In this document: positions 13,446 to 23,844 of the stretch, piece after piece
Layout: each line of letters starts with the position of its first letter
Numbering within the stretch: the first letter of the stretch is position 1
Source: Nymphaea colorata
Taxonomy: Eukaryota > Streptophyta > Magnoliopsida > Nymphaeales > Nymphaeaceae
DNA: 64,000 bases
Reading direction: 5' to 3'
NCBI RefSeq assembly: GCF_008831285.2
Contig: NC_045139.1
Location: 26,946,308-27,010,307 of the forward strand
The notes under the pieces: model-generated
Told to the model about the DNA's origin: nothing
The model's database searches: none
Seen by the model: the letters and a program-made list of their open reading frames with translations, nothing else
Translations under genes and position numbers: made by a program

Positions 13446-13547
13446 CTTGTTAAGAGAAGAAATAAAATGCAAAAGAAAAGTAATGGCAGCAGAAAGGAGC
13501 AGATTCTCTAGTACTAGTTGCTGTGTGATGGCTTGTCTCTGCAGGAA

Positions 13548-13558
13548 CATATTTATAG
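13548..13558 (-). promoter_or_regulatory. TATA box of GH17 copy A
   Basis: CTATAAATATG on the minus strand lies about 103 bp upstream of the ATG at 13445. It is conserved in unit B at 44269-44279. Farther upstream are two W-box cores, TTGACA (minus, 13606-13611) and TTGACC (plus, 13626-13631), which would suit WRKY control of a defence gene. Function is inferred. Confidence 0.7.
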
Positions 13559-13599
13559 ACGCTAGTCTTCGAGTGATTGTAATGGTGGAGTCCATAGCG

Positions 13600-14447
13600 A
13601 ACGCCTGTCAAGGTCGGCCGTAGACTTGACCTCCCATGTTTGTTCCAGTCGCCTTAGCCACCTTCATTTAAGGTGAGGTCATGTTCAAACATGCAGGAAG
13701 CTAAGTCGTTATGAGTTGTCGCAATTTGTACAGCTGAGTTTAGTTTGAAGAGGGACGGCAGATGAAAGCGAGAGATATTCAAGGGTCCAGCTTCCTCGTC
13801 AATGTACCATTATTATTATCTACTTCCATGTCCCACTTTGTTGGGTCTTCTTGTTCTTCTTCTTTTTTTTTTTTTTTTTTTTTTTAATTAATAGAGTCCA
13901 ACTAACAGCTATGTAAATAGCTAAATGCTAATGTTCCACAATTCTTTTTAATGTAGAATTGATATTCCATGAATTTGCCTCAATTCTAGAGCCATATTCA
14001 TACAATAGTTACATATTGTTTTCTTTGTCAAATAAACTCATATAGGTAAATGGGTAATATTCATATGAAATTATATAATGTCTAACCATACATGCTTATC
14101 ATTCCAACACTTTATAAAACCCTCCCTCCCACAACTACCAAATGGGGCTGTTATGAACCATGCACTTCCCTGCAATGCTCTAAATTTCCACATCTCCACT
14201 CCAAAAGCAGGCCTTGGTCCCCAAACATTTTTCTTTGATTTTCAACCAATCCTCTAGTAATTTCCACCTGTTGTACATCTGATCTAGCATGGTTCTTAAT
14301 TCTGAAAAGTTACTTGCTATCAAATCCGGAACATTCTCTCACTATAACACATTTAGTAAATTGTTTACCTTCGTTTTACAGTTCTTAAAAAATGCCTTCT
14401 TTAGAGACTTTTCTAACAAGGGCTACGATTTTAAAATATAACTGTTA

Positions 14448-14451
<4 letters not shown>
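13600..14451. other. GH17-A upstream region
   Basis: This is the upstream flank of the glucanase. The first 250 bp (to about 13850) resemble a second, decayed copy at 18690-18880 and 52790-53095. A poly-T run lies at about 13861-13885. The single GCTGTTAT at 14147-14154 is the empty site of the MITE found in unit B. No gene is visible. Confidence 0.6.

Positions 14452-14519
<68 letters not shown>
14452..14519. repeat. (TA)n microsatellite
   Basis: About 68 bp of uninterrupted AT dinucleotides. The equivalent site in unit B (near 45800) has only a short A/T-rich stretch, so the array has expanded or contracted since duplication. Confidence 0.95.
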
Positions 14520-14523
<4 letters not shown>

Positions 14524-14719
14524 GCCTATGAAACACAGAACTTCGGCTGCAATTTTCTTCTCAATAGTATTATCATCCTTTTTGGTTGCGTCACTTGCTA
14601 ACAATAAACCATTTGACAGGGATAATAAATATATAACTTAATTTAGGGATAAAGATAATACTGAAAAAATTGCGAACGATAAAAAAATTCACTTAATTCT
14701 TTCTTTGCAGTCTTTATGA

Positions 14720-15074
14720 AAGTATGGTCATTATTTCTAAATTACAACCGTCGGTAATATGGACACTATTACTAATGAAAATTAATCATCCGTAAGTCAA
14801 ACTTTTTATCGTGGAAGTGGCCGTCAGTAGAAGTTTATTCTTTACTGCCGGTTTCTGCCCGTCGTTGAAACAGGGAAATACATTGACGTCATTGGACGTA
14901 AGTAAAAGGGGGACGTATATTTCCGGTAGATGACGCCCGTCAATAAAATCGTGAAGGAAACCATCTTTTCTGATGGATACATAATTCAATCAGTGGATGT
15001 TTTACCGATGGTTCGTCTATCTATTCTGACCTTAACTTTGCGTCAGTAAATATACAGTTTTTTTTGTAGTGCCC
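14720..15074. mobile_element. Possible non-autonomous CACTA-like end (A, first)
   Basis: The block holds repeated motifs of the kind seen in CACTA subterminal regions (CGTCAGTA, ACCGATGG, CCGTCGGTAA and CCGTCAATAAA variants, in both orientations). It ends in TTTTTTTTGTAGTG, the reverse complement of CACTACAAAAAAAA. I could not find the opposite terminus, so this may be a truncated end. A homologous block is in unit B at about 46035-46365. Confidence 0.45.
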
Positions 15075-15764
15075 CTTCGAGAGTTAATGTAAAAGGTAGG
15101 CTGGAAAATAAAACGGACAAGGTGTGCTTACAATTAAATGAAAAAAGGTGAGAATGTAATTTGTTGATAGACACTAGTAATATTGGGAAAAAAATGTAAG
15201 TGATATCTTTTTATTACCCGGTTAACAAAAATCATTTTAAGCCGCCCTTATTTAATGGCCATCATGAAAATAAAGTATGTTCATTATTTAGATGAGAAAA
15301 TATTAACCCTCTTTTAGTGTTATAGGCAAAGGATGGACTTCAAGAAAAGGGTGAGCATTTAATTTAGTCAGCATGTAATTTAGTCACATAAAGGTCAGAA
15401 ATAATGAAAAAAATTGCAATTAGTGACACATGTTTTATTCTTAAGTTAACTAAAAATCATTTTAAGCCCTTACAATTTGAGTCTTTATGAAAAGAATTAT
15501 CATCATCCGTGTAGGTGTTTCATAAATATAACGTAAAGATTGAGGCAAATTCATGAAACATCTTAAAAAGTCTTTCATAAATTTACTCCAGCTTTTAAGA
15601 TAGATTCATAAAACAGTTACAAATTGTTCTATCCGCCAAACGAACGCAATGAGATTGTTACTATCTAGTAATTTCGACCTTCAAATTTGAGTTAGTTTTA
15701 TAAAACACTATATTATAAGTTCCATGAGTCTGACCGAATTTTTGAAGCAATTTCATTGCATAGT
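15075..15764. other. Anonymous AT-rich DNA (A)
   Basis: No gene or clear repeat was seen. It is collinear with unit B (about 46366-46945), with small indels. Confidence 0.5.
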
Positions 15765-16025
15765 AATAATTTGGCCAGAAAACACATACGCCGATGCAAA
15801 CTTTAATACTCATCGGTGAAAAAGTTGACTTTTACCAACATCTACCCATCGGTCATCGGTAAAAGCCAGCACTTATCGGTGAAGACTAATTTGCATCCAA
15901 GTTTGCCTCTGAAAAGTAGTTGAAACGCGATCTTCTCTGACACGCCTTCTTGAACGTGGATAAAAATTCATTTTCACCAACATCCGCCTTTCCATGCGTC
16001 AGTTAATCCGTTTTTTTTTGTGGTG
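15765..16025. mobile_element. Possible non-autonomous CACTA-like end (A, second)
   Basis: This second block has ATCGGTGAAA, CATCGGTAAAAG and CGTCAGTTAA motifs and ends in TTTTTTTTTGTGGTGTC. It is the same style and orientation as the block ending at 15074. In unit B a longer version continues leftward from about 49885 to about 49290. The A copy appears truncated by the deletion at about 15770. Confidence 0.4.
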
Positions 16026-17364
16026 TCATCTCCCAAAAGAATTATCACGACTAGTTATCTTCTCTTTACTATTCTAATAATTTAGCCCTTGAATACACGT
16101 ACACGTAAGTTTCAATCTGAATTTTAAGTAACATATCTACAGCCAATATAAAATAAATTTTAGCGATCGAAATAAGATTTTATTTTTTCTTAAGAATCTA
16201 ATTAGTTGACAAATCTATGCTGATCACTGTCATATGACATTGAAGTTTTCACGTTACGCTTTAACGGTGAACAATTAATTTAGGCTAGACCGCATGATCA
16301 ATCCAAAATAAGTGGTAATTTATGGAAGCGGAATATCACAAACAAGTTGAAATCGCCAATTGCTGATGTCTGAAAATGTCCTTGGTAACTTGATAAACAA
16401 CCAGTAATCACTAAAAATACCTTATAATAATAACACCATATGAACAATAATAATATCAAGGAGGAACTAAGACGGAACTAAAAAGAGCAAAAAAAGTGCT
16501 CACCTTTGTAAAATTAAAGACAAAAAGGGCCTCCCACACGACTTGCAAAAGGACAAAAGAAACCAAATGGGTGGTGGCCCCGATGAAGTGGGTCATGAGT
16601 GCATCTGGAACCTATGTTTCAACCACCCTAAGCCTCGGCGACTTCGGTCCCATCAGACCGGCGGGTGGCTGCTTAGAAGAGGACTGCAGAGTGAGTCAAG
16701 TCAAGTCAGGTTCAAGTAGAACTTGCTTATAAAACTTGATTTGAGCTCGACTCAAAGTCGCTTGTAAACTCAACATGAGCCTAATCATTTATAAACAACT
16801 CGAGCTCGAGTTTAAATTTATGGTTCAGATGTTAAGAAAATCAAATTTGAATTATTAGTACTCGACCACATATGCACATCATGAATGAAAGAATTTTGTT
16901 GCTAAGTTTATCTTTAGATCATATTTTAATGCAAGATATGTGTGTTATTTCTTTGGATTTTTTTTAGATGGTTGTTCATAGTTGAATTAGTAAAAAGAAA
17001 CCAGTTGAACAAGTTAATGAGCTAAACAAGTTTTGGAAAAACAACAGGCACGATAAGTTAACAGAAGGCAGATAAACCAAATTAGGAAGCTGGGCTTTTC
17101 AAAGAACCAGCAGACAAACGAAATGGACTAGGCTCTGCTTTTGTGGTAGAGACAATCAAGTGATGGCCGCATCTTGGAAAATCTACGTTATAAATTTGGT
17201 TGGTCTTCACGTAGATGCAAGTGTCAAGACTCATTGTGTGGTCTCCATGCAGATGCAGCTCAGATAGCTGTTAGGTCGCCTCCTGTAATGGGTCTCGGAT
17301 CTCATCGTTTTACGCAGAGCAGGTTAAGACAGTTCATTTTCTAGGTGTTAACGTCTCTGTCAGC
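16026..17364. other. Intergenic DNA with a GAGCTCGA-type dispersed repeat (A)
   Basis: About 16690-17060 contains recurrent AAGCTCGACTC, GAGCTCGAG and GAGTCAAGTCAAG phrases. The same type of sequence is at about 50445-51010 and at the right end of the window (about 63860-64000). It looks like a shared dispersed repeat; I cannot place it in a family. An open frame at 16496-16732 has no recognisable domain. Unit B has about 370 bp more here (50810-51210). Confidence 0.5.
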
Positions 17365-17365
17365 T

Positions 17366-17421
<56 letters not shown>

Positions 17422-17422
17422 G
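17365..17422. repeat. (CT)n microsatellite
   Basis: CT dinucleotide run ending in TG repeats. The unit B counterpart at 51508-51528 is much shorter. Confidence 0.95.
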
Positions 17423-18689
17423 TTGTTGGATATCGTTCTTATCTATCTCTCCGTCTCTTGCGTGGACGAGAACTTTAATCTCTGATTCTACTCATTGTTT
17501 TCAAATTTTGTAAATTAAATTTCGTAAGAACGCCTAATTACCTTTTCCTTTATAGTGTTAAAAGGTCAGTACCTAAGTCTTGCACTATTAATCAAAACAA
17601 CTATTTAACCATTAACATTTCGCTGTTACCAACTTCAGCTTGGTTAATATGATAAAGAAAATACAAGTTCACTAGTCTGTTTAGCTTTCTACTTAGTCGG
17701 TTTTGCTTTCTGGGATTTTCTTATATTAATGTGGAAAGTTCTTCAAGAAAACCTAATTGTATATACATATATTTTTTATTTTTTTAAAGAGTAAAATGGT
17801 AAGATTTTTACTAATTTAACAATTGAATCCACGTACCAATATTTTCACTTAACCATAGAAACGAGCTAACATTATAAAATTAATGGTTAGCTACGGTGTT
17901 TATTATTGCCAACTTTTTAGGTGTTCTCTTCAAGTTTCCTGATAAACTTAAAAATAAAGAGAGAATCTTCAACCATATAAAATGCCAATTTTTCCCAACT
18001 GCTGAAAGCTTTGCTGTTGTTCTTAAAAACTGCGATGAATTTTAAATTCTGTAGTTAATAATGCATGAAAAAAATAGAGCATAATAAACAAAAAAGGTCA
18101 GATAATAAATAATATGGTATAGTTGAATTAAAACTGATAACCTTAGACTTGGATAATCCGCCTTGTAAGTATACTGATATATAGAAATCTCTAAGCCTAA
18201 CTGAAGCTAGCCTCATCGATGTGCCTTTCCCCTCATTTTGTGTCTTCTTAACGGATTCATCCTTCAGTCTTGTCTGCTGAATCATGGGCCAAGGCAAATA
18301 TTACTTCAATTTCGACCAACATTATTTAGTAGCCATGCCAACTCCCGCGCGTCCCAGAACTCTATTTCTTCCATTGAAACCAAACATGCATTGCATTCTA
18401 ATCCCACCAGATATATATATATATATATATATGGTCTGCCTTAGTTATCAGCATATTTAACACGGTCTCATATGTAAACAGTAGCCCCAGCTTAACTCAG
18501 ATCTCCTAATTTTGTTGGGTAGATCCAAACACAAACCAAGCCATTCAAATTTGAATACCTTGCTTTAAGTTGAGGCGAGTGGTAAAGAGAAGTTTTCGAA
18601 TTGGACAATGATACAGCTTTTGTCTAAAATGTTGCATCTTCTTATATATGTATATTAACAGCTAGTCTATTAGAAGTTGGTTATACTTT
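17423..18689. other. Anonymous AT-rich DNA (A)
   Basis: No gene seen. A (TA)n run lies at about 18412-18433. The open frames at 18055-18297 and 18238-18444 are not supported by any domain. Confidence 0.5.
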
Positions 18690-18880
18690 TTAAGTTGAGG
18701 CTACGGGCAGGGACAGTCTTCAAGTGATTCTAATGGTGGAGTCAATTGGAGGACGCCGAGTCAAGGTCGGCCATAGACACCTTCAATGTTTCTTCCAGTC
18801 AGCCTTAGCTACCTTCAATCAAGGCGAGGTTTTGTTTGAACACGTAGACAACTTCTGAAGAGGGGCTCCAACTTCGTAAA
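18690..18880 (-). pseudogene. Fossil GH17 upstream region (A)
   Basis: About 160 bp resembles the region directly upstream of the GH17-A TATA box. Shared phrases include GTCTTCAAGTGATT, AATGGTGGAGTC, GTCAAGGTCGGCC, CCTTCAAT and AAGGCGAGGT, against GTCTTCGAGTGATT, AATGGTGGAGTC and GTCAAGGTCGGCC at 13565-13620. The adjacent coding exon is not recognisable. It appears to be the promoter of a lost older glucanase copy. It is truncated relative to unit B (52790-53095). Confidence 0.6.
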
Positions 18881-19679
18881 CAACCCCCTGCTCAGTTCCC
18901 TTCATTGTGGTACAAGAAAACTTCATAAAAAGTCAAAATCAATTTGTTTGCTGACACAAACGTGACCACAGGCATTAGGCATTAGTAAAAAGCCATTGGT
19001 GTAGTGACGTGTTTCCTTTGTCACTTCATCATTGTCACATCATTTATGCCCAAGGAAATTATACTCAAACATGATATTTCACCACTACGTTGAAGAGATG
19101 ATTAAAGAAGGATTTGCTCAGATGGAAGAAGGTCAAACATTAAATCTACATTGTCAATGATCCCGGATCACCTCCGACATTAAATTTCAGGCTATCAAAT
19201 GCCTTGTAAAAGAAAGCTGTATAAAGACATCAATAGGCTGCCTTGATGCACTTTCCACCTCGAAATTAAAAATTACCTTTCAAAATTCTTTTCGTAGAGT
19301 TCTTAACATGGAAGCCAATCCACCTTTTTCTCTTCACATGAAATTCAATTCCCCCTGTCCCGGAAATCCATCCCGTTCGTCCTTGCACATAGAACTTTCA
19401 AAGAAATTTGAGCATATTTCTAAAACTACTTTCTCCTTGACCCATAGATAGGAAGCCATTTGTTTTATACTAAGTCGTTACACATGCATCTTGTTCTTTC
19501 CTCAGTCGACTGGGGAAGTATGATAATATCATTTGACCCCCTTGCAGACCTTGACCCTGACTTTTGGCATGCTCAGAGTACTACTAATATCTTTTGTGGA
19601 AAAGATGGTAGGTATAGTAAGCACAACCTTTGAAAGGCATAATTCACTTTCTTTACGCTCAGTGATCATTGAACCATGC

Positions 19680-19707
<28 letters not shown>
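18881..19707. other. Right-end segment of unit A before the hAT insertion
   Basis: This is collinear with unit B at about 53770-54040 and 56400-57100. A diverged paralogous version is at about 46960-47545. No gene seen. Confidence 0.5.
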
Positions 19708-19714
<7 letters not shown>

Positions 19715-20015
19715 CCTAAGTCACATGGATACTGATACGATACGGGTACCGGTACGGGGATACGGATACAGATACGGTAATTTTCAATTTTGTTGGATAC
19801 GCGGATACGGCTAATTTTACATTATAAAAAAATGATGAAATAAAAAACCATTAAACTAAAAGTCTAAAACTAATAGTTCATCAACAAAAATCACAAACAA
19901 TCTCAAAGAAAGTCTCTTGTTCATCATCAACAAAAACATTAAATTAATAGTTCACACTTAAAGTCACAAACAAAACATTATTCTTCACAAAACATTGTTT
20001 ATCAATATCAACATT

Positions 20016-22307
20016 CTAGTCATTGTCAATGCCCAAATCATCTTCAATGCCCAAATCGTCCTCGTCTTCTTCTTCCACAATTTCACATGTTGATGGAATA
20101 GAAGGTTCTTCGAATCTTGAATTAACAGCTTCAAGTTCAAGTTCATTATCTTCTTCTAAGTTAAAGTCCTCAACATTCACATCCCAATATTTAGTTTCTC
20201 CTTCCCTACAAGACAAGAAAAAAATTAATTATTATGAAATTAGCTAATTAGAACTAGAAAGAGAAACATCTAAATCAATAAATCATATACTTATTTACCT
20301 GTATTCTTTTTTGCTTCGTGATAGAAGTCGAAGGTTAGAGTGCACATAAACCAGATCCTCTGCACGTTTGCTTGTGAGATTATTTCGTTTTATAGTATGG
20401 ATTTGTGAATATGTACTCCAATTTCTCTCACAGCATGAAGATGTCGCAGGTTGAACTAGTAATCTGAAAGCAAGGTATTTAAGAGTAGGATAAGCACTTC
20501 CATGTTTAATCCACCAAGATATAGGTGGATAATCATCTTTATCTGCAGTTGCACATATATCTTCTCCAATGCCACTAGAAAACCTTTCAAACTCATCATG
20601 AGCTCGGCGATTTTGATGTACATCAATAAAAATCCTATTAATACATGTCAATCTGTTTTTTGATAATTCTAGATCCATATGTGGTGCGGTTCTTCCAAGC
20701 CACTTTCTTCCATAATATTGAGGATTTAATGCATGTGCCATGCATTGAAGAGCATTGCTACTTTTATCCCATCTTACAATCAATATTTTATGCACATGAT
20801 CAAAAAATGCTGAATTTTCAAGTGCAATATTTTTTTCCTCATGCTTAAAAATGACCTCTTGGATTTTTTCAACCATAGTGTCCCACATTGCATAAACACA
20901 GTGCAACATTGGATTATCACAATCAAGAACTCTCAACATATCCCAAATAGGCTCTGTGAATGCAAGAAAATAGGAGATTTTATCCCACCACTTGTCTTCA
21001 AGAATCAATCTTTTGATTGCTTGAGCTTTGTCATCATCATTAGCACGATAGAAATTCCAATCATCATCGATCACCATACTGATTAATGCACTTTTGACCC
21101 TTTTTATCCTTTTGACCATAACAATTAGAGATGCAAAACGTGTCTCTGCAACTCTTAACAATTTTAGATCAGAATGCTTGTTATAAATGGAAAGTGCATG
21201 TTGATGATTTACTATGAAATTTCTGATGTTCCTCACATCTTTTTCTAACTCTTCAATCCACGAACATAATTCATAAGCATGAGGATCTTGCTCTTTACTT
21301 GGTGGATTGCATATGCTCTTTAGAGCCAAATTTAAGCTGTGGACTGCACAAGGAGTCCAAAAGATATGAGGGTACTCATGTTCTATCGCAATTGCAGCTG
21401 CTCTACATACAGGTGCATTGTCTGTAATTATTTGAACAACCTTTTCTTTCCCCACTTCTTCAATAACTTCCATGAACAATCCTTTCAAATATTCAGCACA
21501 TTTGTATTCACCAGATGCATCTATCGCTTTCAAGAATACTGGTCCATTGGCTGAAGTTGCAATGAAATTAATGAGAGGGCACCTTTGCAAATCTGTCCAG
21601 CCATCAGAAACAATAGAAACTCCATATCGCTCCCACGTTGCCTTTGGATACTCTAACAATTTGTTCACTCGAGTCTTTTGTTGTTCTAGTAGTACAGTGC
21701 GAAGCCTTTCAGAACTAGGGGGAACATACCCAAACAAGTTAGAATTTGCAACAGATGTCAATAAATCTCTCCAATATGGACTTCTAGCTACATTAAATGG
21801 TATGCAATTAGCATAAAAAAATGTCGCCACTTTTAGATCTAATTCTCGCCGCCCTTGTAAACCAAATGATATTTCAATTGATTTCTGATTTTCAGTAACA
21901 TCAACAACTTTTCTTTTCTTCTGACCATCTCTAACATCATCATTTAAAATTGAAGCAATGTCAATATAACCAGATGATGTCGTGCCTTTCTTGTTCTCAA
22001 AAGCTTCTTGTTCTATCTTCAGCTGATCCAAACTCTCCTCACTGATTTTTTTACATGGTTTAATTCCTTGTTTACTGATTTTTAACAGATGCGCTTTAAC
22101 TCTTGTGTATGATCCAGTGAACTCAATCCCACAAAAAGAACAACGAAAAACTGAATTTCCACCACCTTTAGGACCTTTGTCTATTATTTTCATGTATGAC
22201 CATAATGGTGGTCGGTCTTCCTCTGCAATAGATGCAAATGATCTAGATCCACAACTTGAACTTGTAGTTGTAGGTTGAGAAGAAACTCTCTTTCCTTTGT
22301 CGACCAT
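20016..22307 (-). CDS. hAT transposase (BED zinc finger, DUF659, hAT C-terminal domain)
   Basis: The transposase of the enclosing hAT element binds its ends and catalyses cut-and-paste transposition. I join exon 1 (20299-22307) to exon 2 (20016-20205) across a 93-bp GT-AG intron (donor ACAG/GTAAAT, acceptor CTTGTAG). This preserves the frame through an Arg codon and gives 732 residues. The ATG at 22307 is preferred because a splice acceptor (TTTTCATGTAG) lies just before it; the longer frame upstream is probably intron. A BED finger lies at about residues 33-85 (C-S-F-C, V-K-A-H-L-L, G-I-K-P-C). The central domain has S-D-G-W-T-D and I-I-T-D-N-A-P, and near the end is C-C-E-R-N-W-S-T-Y with the third acidic residue. 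Exon 2 adds an acidic tail (E-E-E-D-E-D-D). There are no stops or frameshifts, so it may be functional. Confidence 0.88.
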
Positions 22308-22429
22308 ACTACATGAAAACATATAATGAACATATAATTGAAGGAATAAAACACAATAGTTCAACAAACAAACAATCGAATCAACATAGCTGAAAATTAA
22401 AAAACGAACACAATAGATAGCCTCCATCA

Positions 22430-22644
22430 CCATGGCATCTGCAATTCCCTTCCAGTCTTCCACCCTTCATCACCACCATCCCTGCCCAAAACTTCCAGTC
22501 TTCCACCCTTCACCACCACCATCCCTGCCCAAAACAAACACGACCCAGTTCACCAAGATGCTTGCATCTTGGAACCCAAGGGCTTCAAGTCTAACACTCC
22601 GTCCCACATACTTGAGAATCCCAAAATTCGATGCACATTGGTGA
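22430..22644 (+). other. Possible captured host gene fragment inside the hAT element
   Basis: A plus-strand frame starts in good plant context (CACCATGGCATCT). It encodes about 70 residues rich in Ser, Pro, His and Thr with almost no acidic residues, resembling a chloroplast transit peptide, and then meets a stop. It includes a 43-bp tandem duplication (22450-22492 and 22493-22535). It lies opposite the presumed 5' untranslated part of the transposase gene. Gene-fragment capture is inference; it may be non-coding. Confidence 0.35.
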
Positions 22645-22956
22645 TCTTAAATCCATAGTTCCATAGGGCCATCAGCCATGACTCCTCGGTGAATGACGGT
22701 CAGATATGTTGGTTGCTCATGTGAAAATCTTCACGCACACATAAAAACCCCCAAATAACAGAAAAATAGTAAAAAATCATGCCGTAACAGAAAATCTGCC
22801 CATGTTTTTCACAAATAACAGAAATCAGAAATGTAAGAAAAAAAACATCTTGTAACAGAGAAGATCAACGAACAAGTGAACAAGAACAAGTGAACAACCC
22901 ATCACGCATCAATGATCATTCAAGAAAAACTGAATGAGTTGCAAAATCTGAAACCC

Positions 22957-23247
22957 TTAAAAACCCCCAAATGAAGAAGAAGAACACATTAAACTAGAAA
23001 CAAAACAAAAAATCCACTTACCTCTCCGTCGCCGGCTGTTGTCGGCGACAACCGGATGTTGCCGTGGGTCGCCGGAAGTTGTCACTGCCGCCCGCCATCG
23101 GTCGTCGCTCATCGGAAGGTTGGCCGTCAGGGGAAGAGGAAGATTGAAGAAGGTTCGGTGGAAACATGAAAAGGAAGAAGACAAGAAGGTCGAAGTCGAT
23201 GTAATTTCACGGATCAACATTTTAGGTTTGGATCGGGTCTGACCCAA
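22957..23247 (-). other. Possible leader exon of the hAT transposase
   Basis: On the minus strand this GC-richer stretch contains a good donor (GGAGAG/GTAAGTGG, exon end near 23022). It lies between the right inverted repeat and the transposase start. A 96-residue open frame overlaps it without a recognisable domain. I infer a 5' untranslated first exon spliced to the acceptor near 22308. Confidence 0.4.
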
Positions 23248-23630
23248 ACCCGATCCAAATGTATCCGTGGCGTATCCGTATCCGGATCGCCGTATCGGAG
23301 TATAGATACGGATACGTGGGCTAATCCCACGTATCCGTGTGACATAGTATATAACTAATAAGATGATCTATGTCTGAATGGGCAGAGTAATTAAATATCA
23401 GTATCCTTAAGACATCCAATCTGAGAAGTACTTCTAAATCAAACACAAGAATGTACTTATATGGGCCTCAATCTTGTATCCCGAGTCACCCTGAAACAAT
23501 TTTTTTCAATCTCAGAAATATGGCCGATCTTCCAAAACTTTATAATTGTAATAGTACCGATCAGATCCCCTGAATATTTTTTCTCCTTAGCCTTCCATTT
23601 GCAGGCACATGGTGACAGCAAGATTCAAAC

Positions 23631-23835
23631 AGTGAATATATCCAAAAACTTAAGTACGTTGTTGCATAGATCTCCTATAAAAGATAACTTGTCCTCTTTT
23701 TTCTTATCGATATATGTAATCTAGTGCATACAGATAGTGAATATATCCAAAAACTTAAGTACGTTGTTGCATAGATCTCCTATAAAAGATAACTTGTCCT
23801 CTTTTTTCTTATCGATATATGTAATCTAGTGCATA
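23631..23835. repeat. 105-bp tandem duplication in unit B
   Basis: The stretch from AGTGAATATATCC to CTAGTGCATA occurs twice (23631-23730 and 23736-23835) at a period of 105 bp. Units A and C have it once. Confidence 0.95.
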
Positions 23836-23844
23836 ATGTCAAAG

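Larger units (their letters stand above)
19716..23347 (-). mobile_element. hAT transposon, complete, probably autonomous
   Basis: This 3632-bp element is bounded by imperfect terminal inverted repeats (CTAAGTCACATGGATAC on the left, CTATGTCACACGGATAC as the complement of the right end, 15/17 matches). It is flanked by 8-bp near-identical target duplications (TATATAGC at 19708-19715 and TATATAAC at 23348-23355). Subterminal GGATACG/GATACGG motifs are repeated at both ends, typical of transposase-binding zones. The empty site is visible in unit B at about 57095-57110 (a short TA run). It carries a transposase gene on the minus strand and a non-transposase segment at 22430-23260. Confidence 0.9.
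1..23526. repeat. Segmental duplication unit A
   Basis: The sequence at position 1 reappears near 23527 and again near 57276, followed each time by the same order of landmarks: CACTA remnant, anonymous DNA, copia remnant, GH17 gene. Unit A is about 23.5 kb long. It carries a private hAT insertion (19716-23347) and lacks the gypsy element, MITE, solo LTR and 2.7-kb block present in unit B. The left boundary may lie outside the window. Confidence 0.9.
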
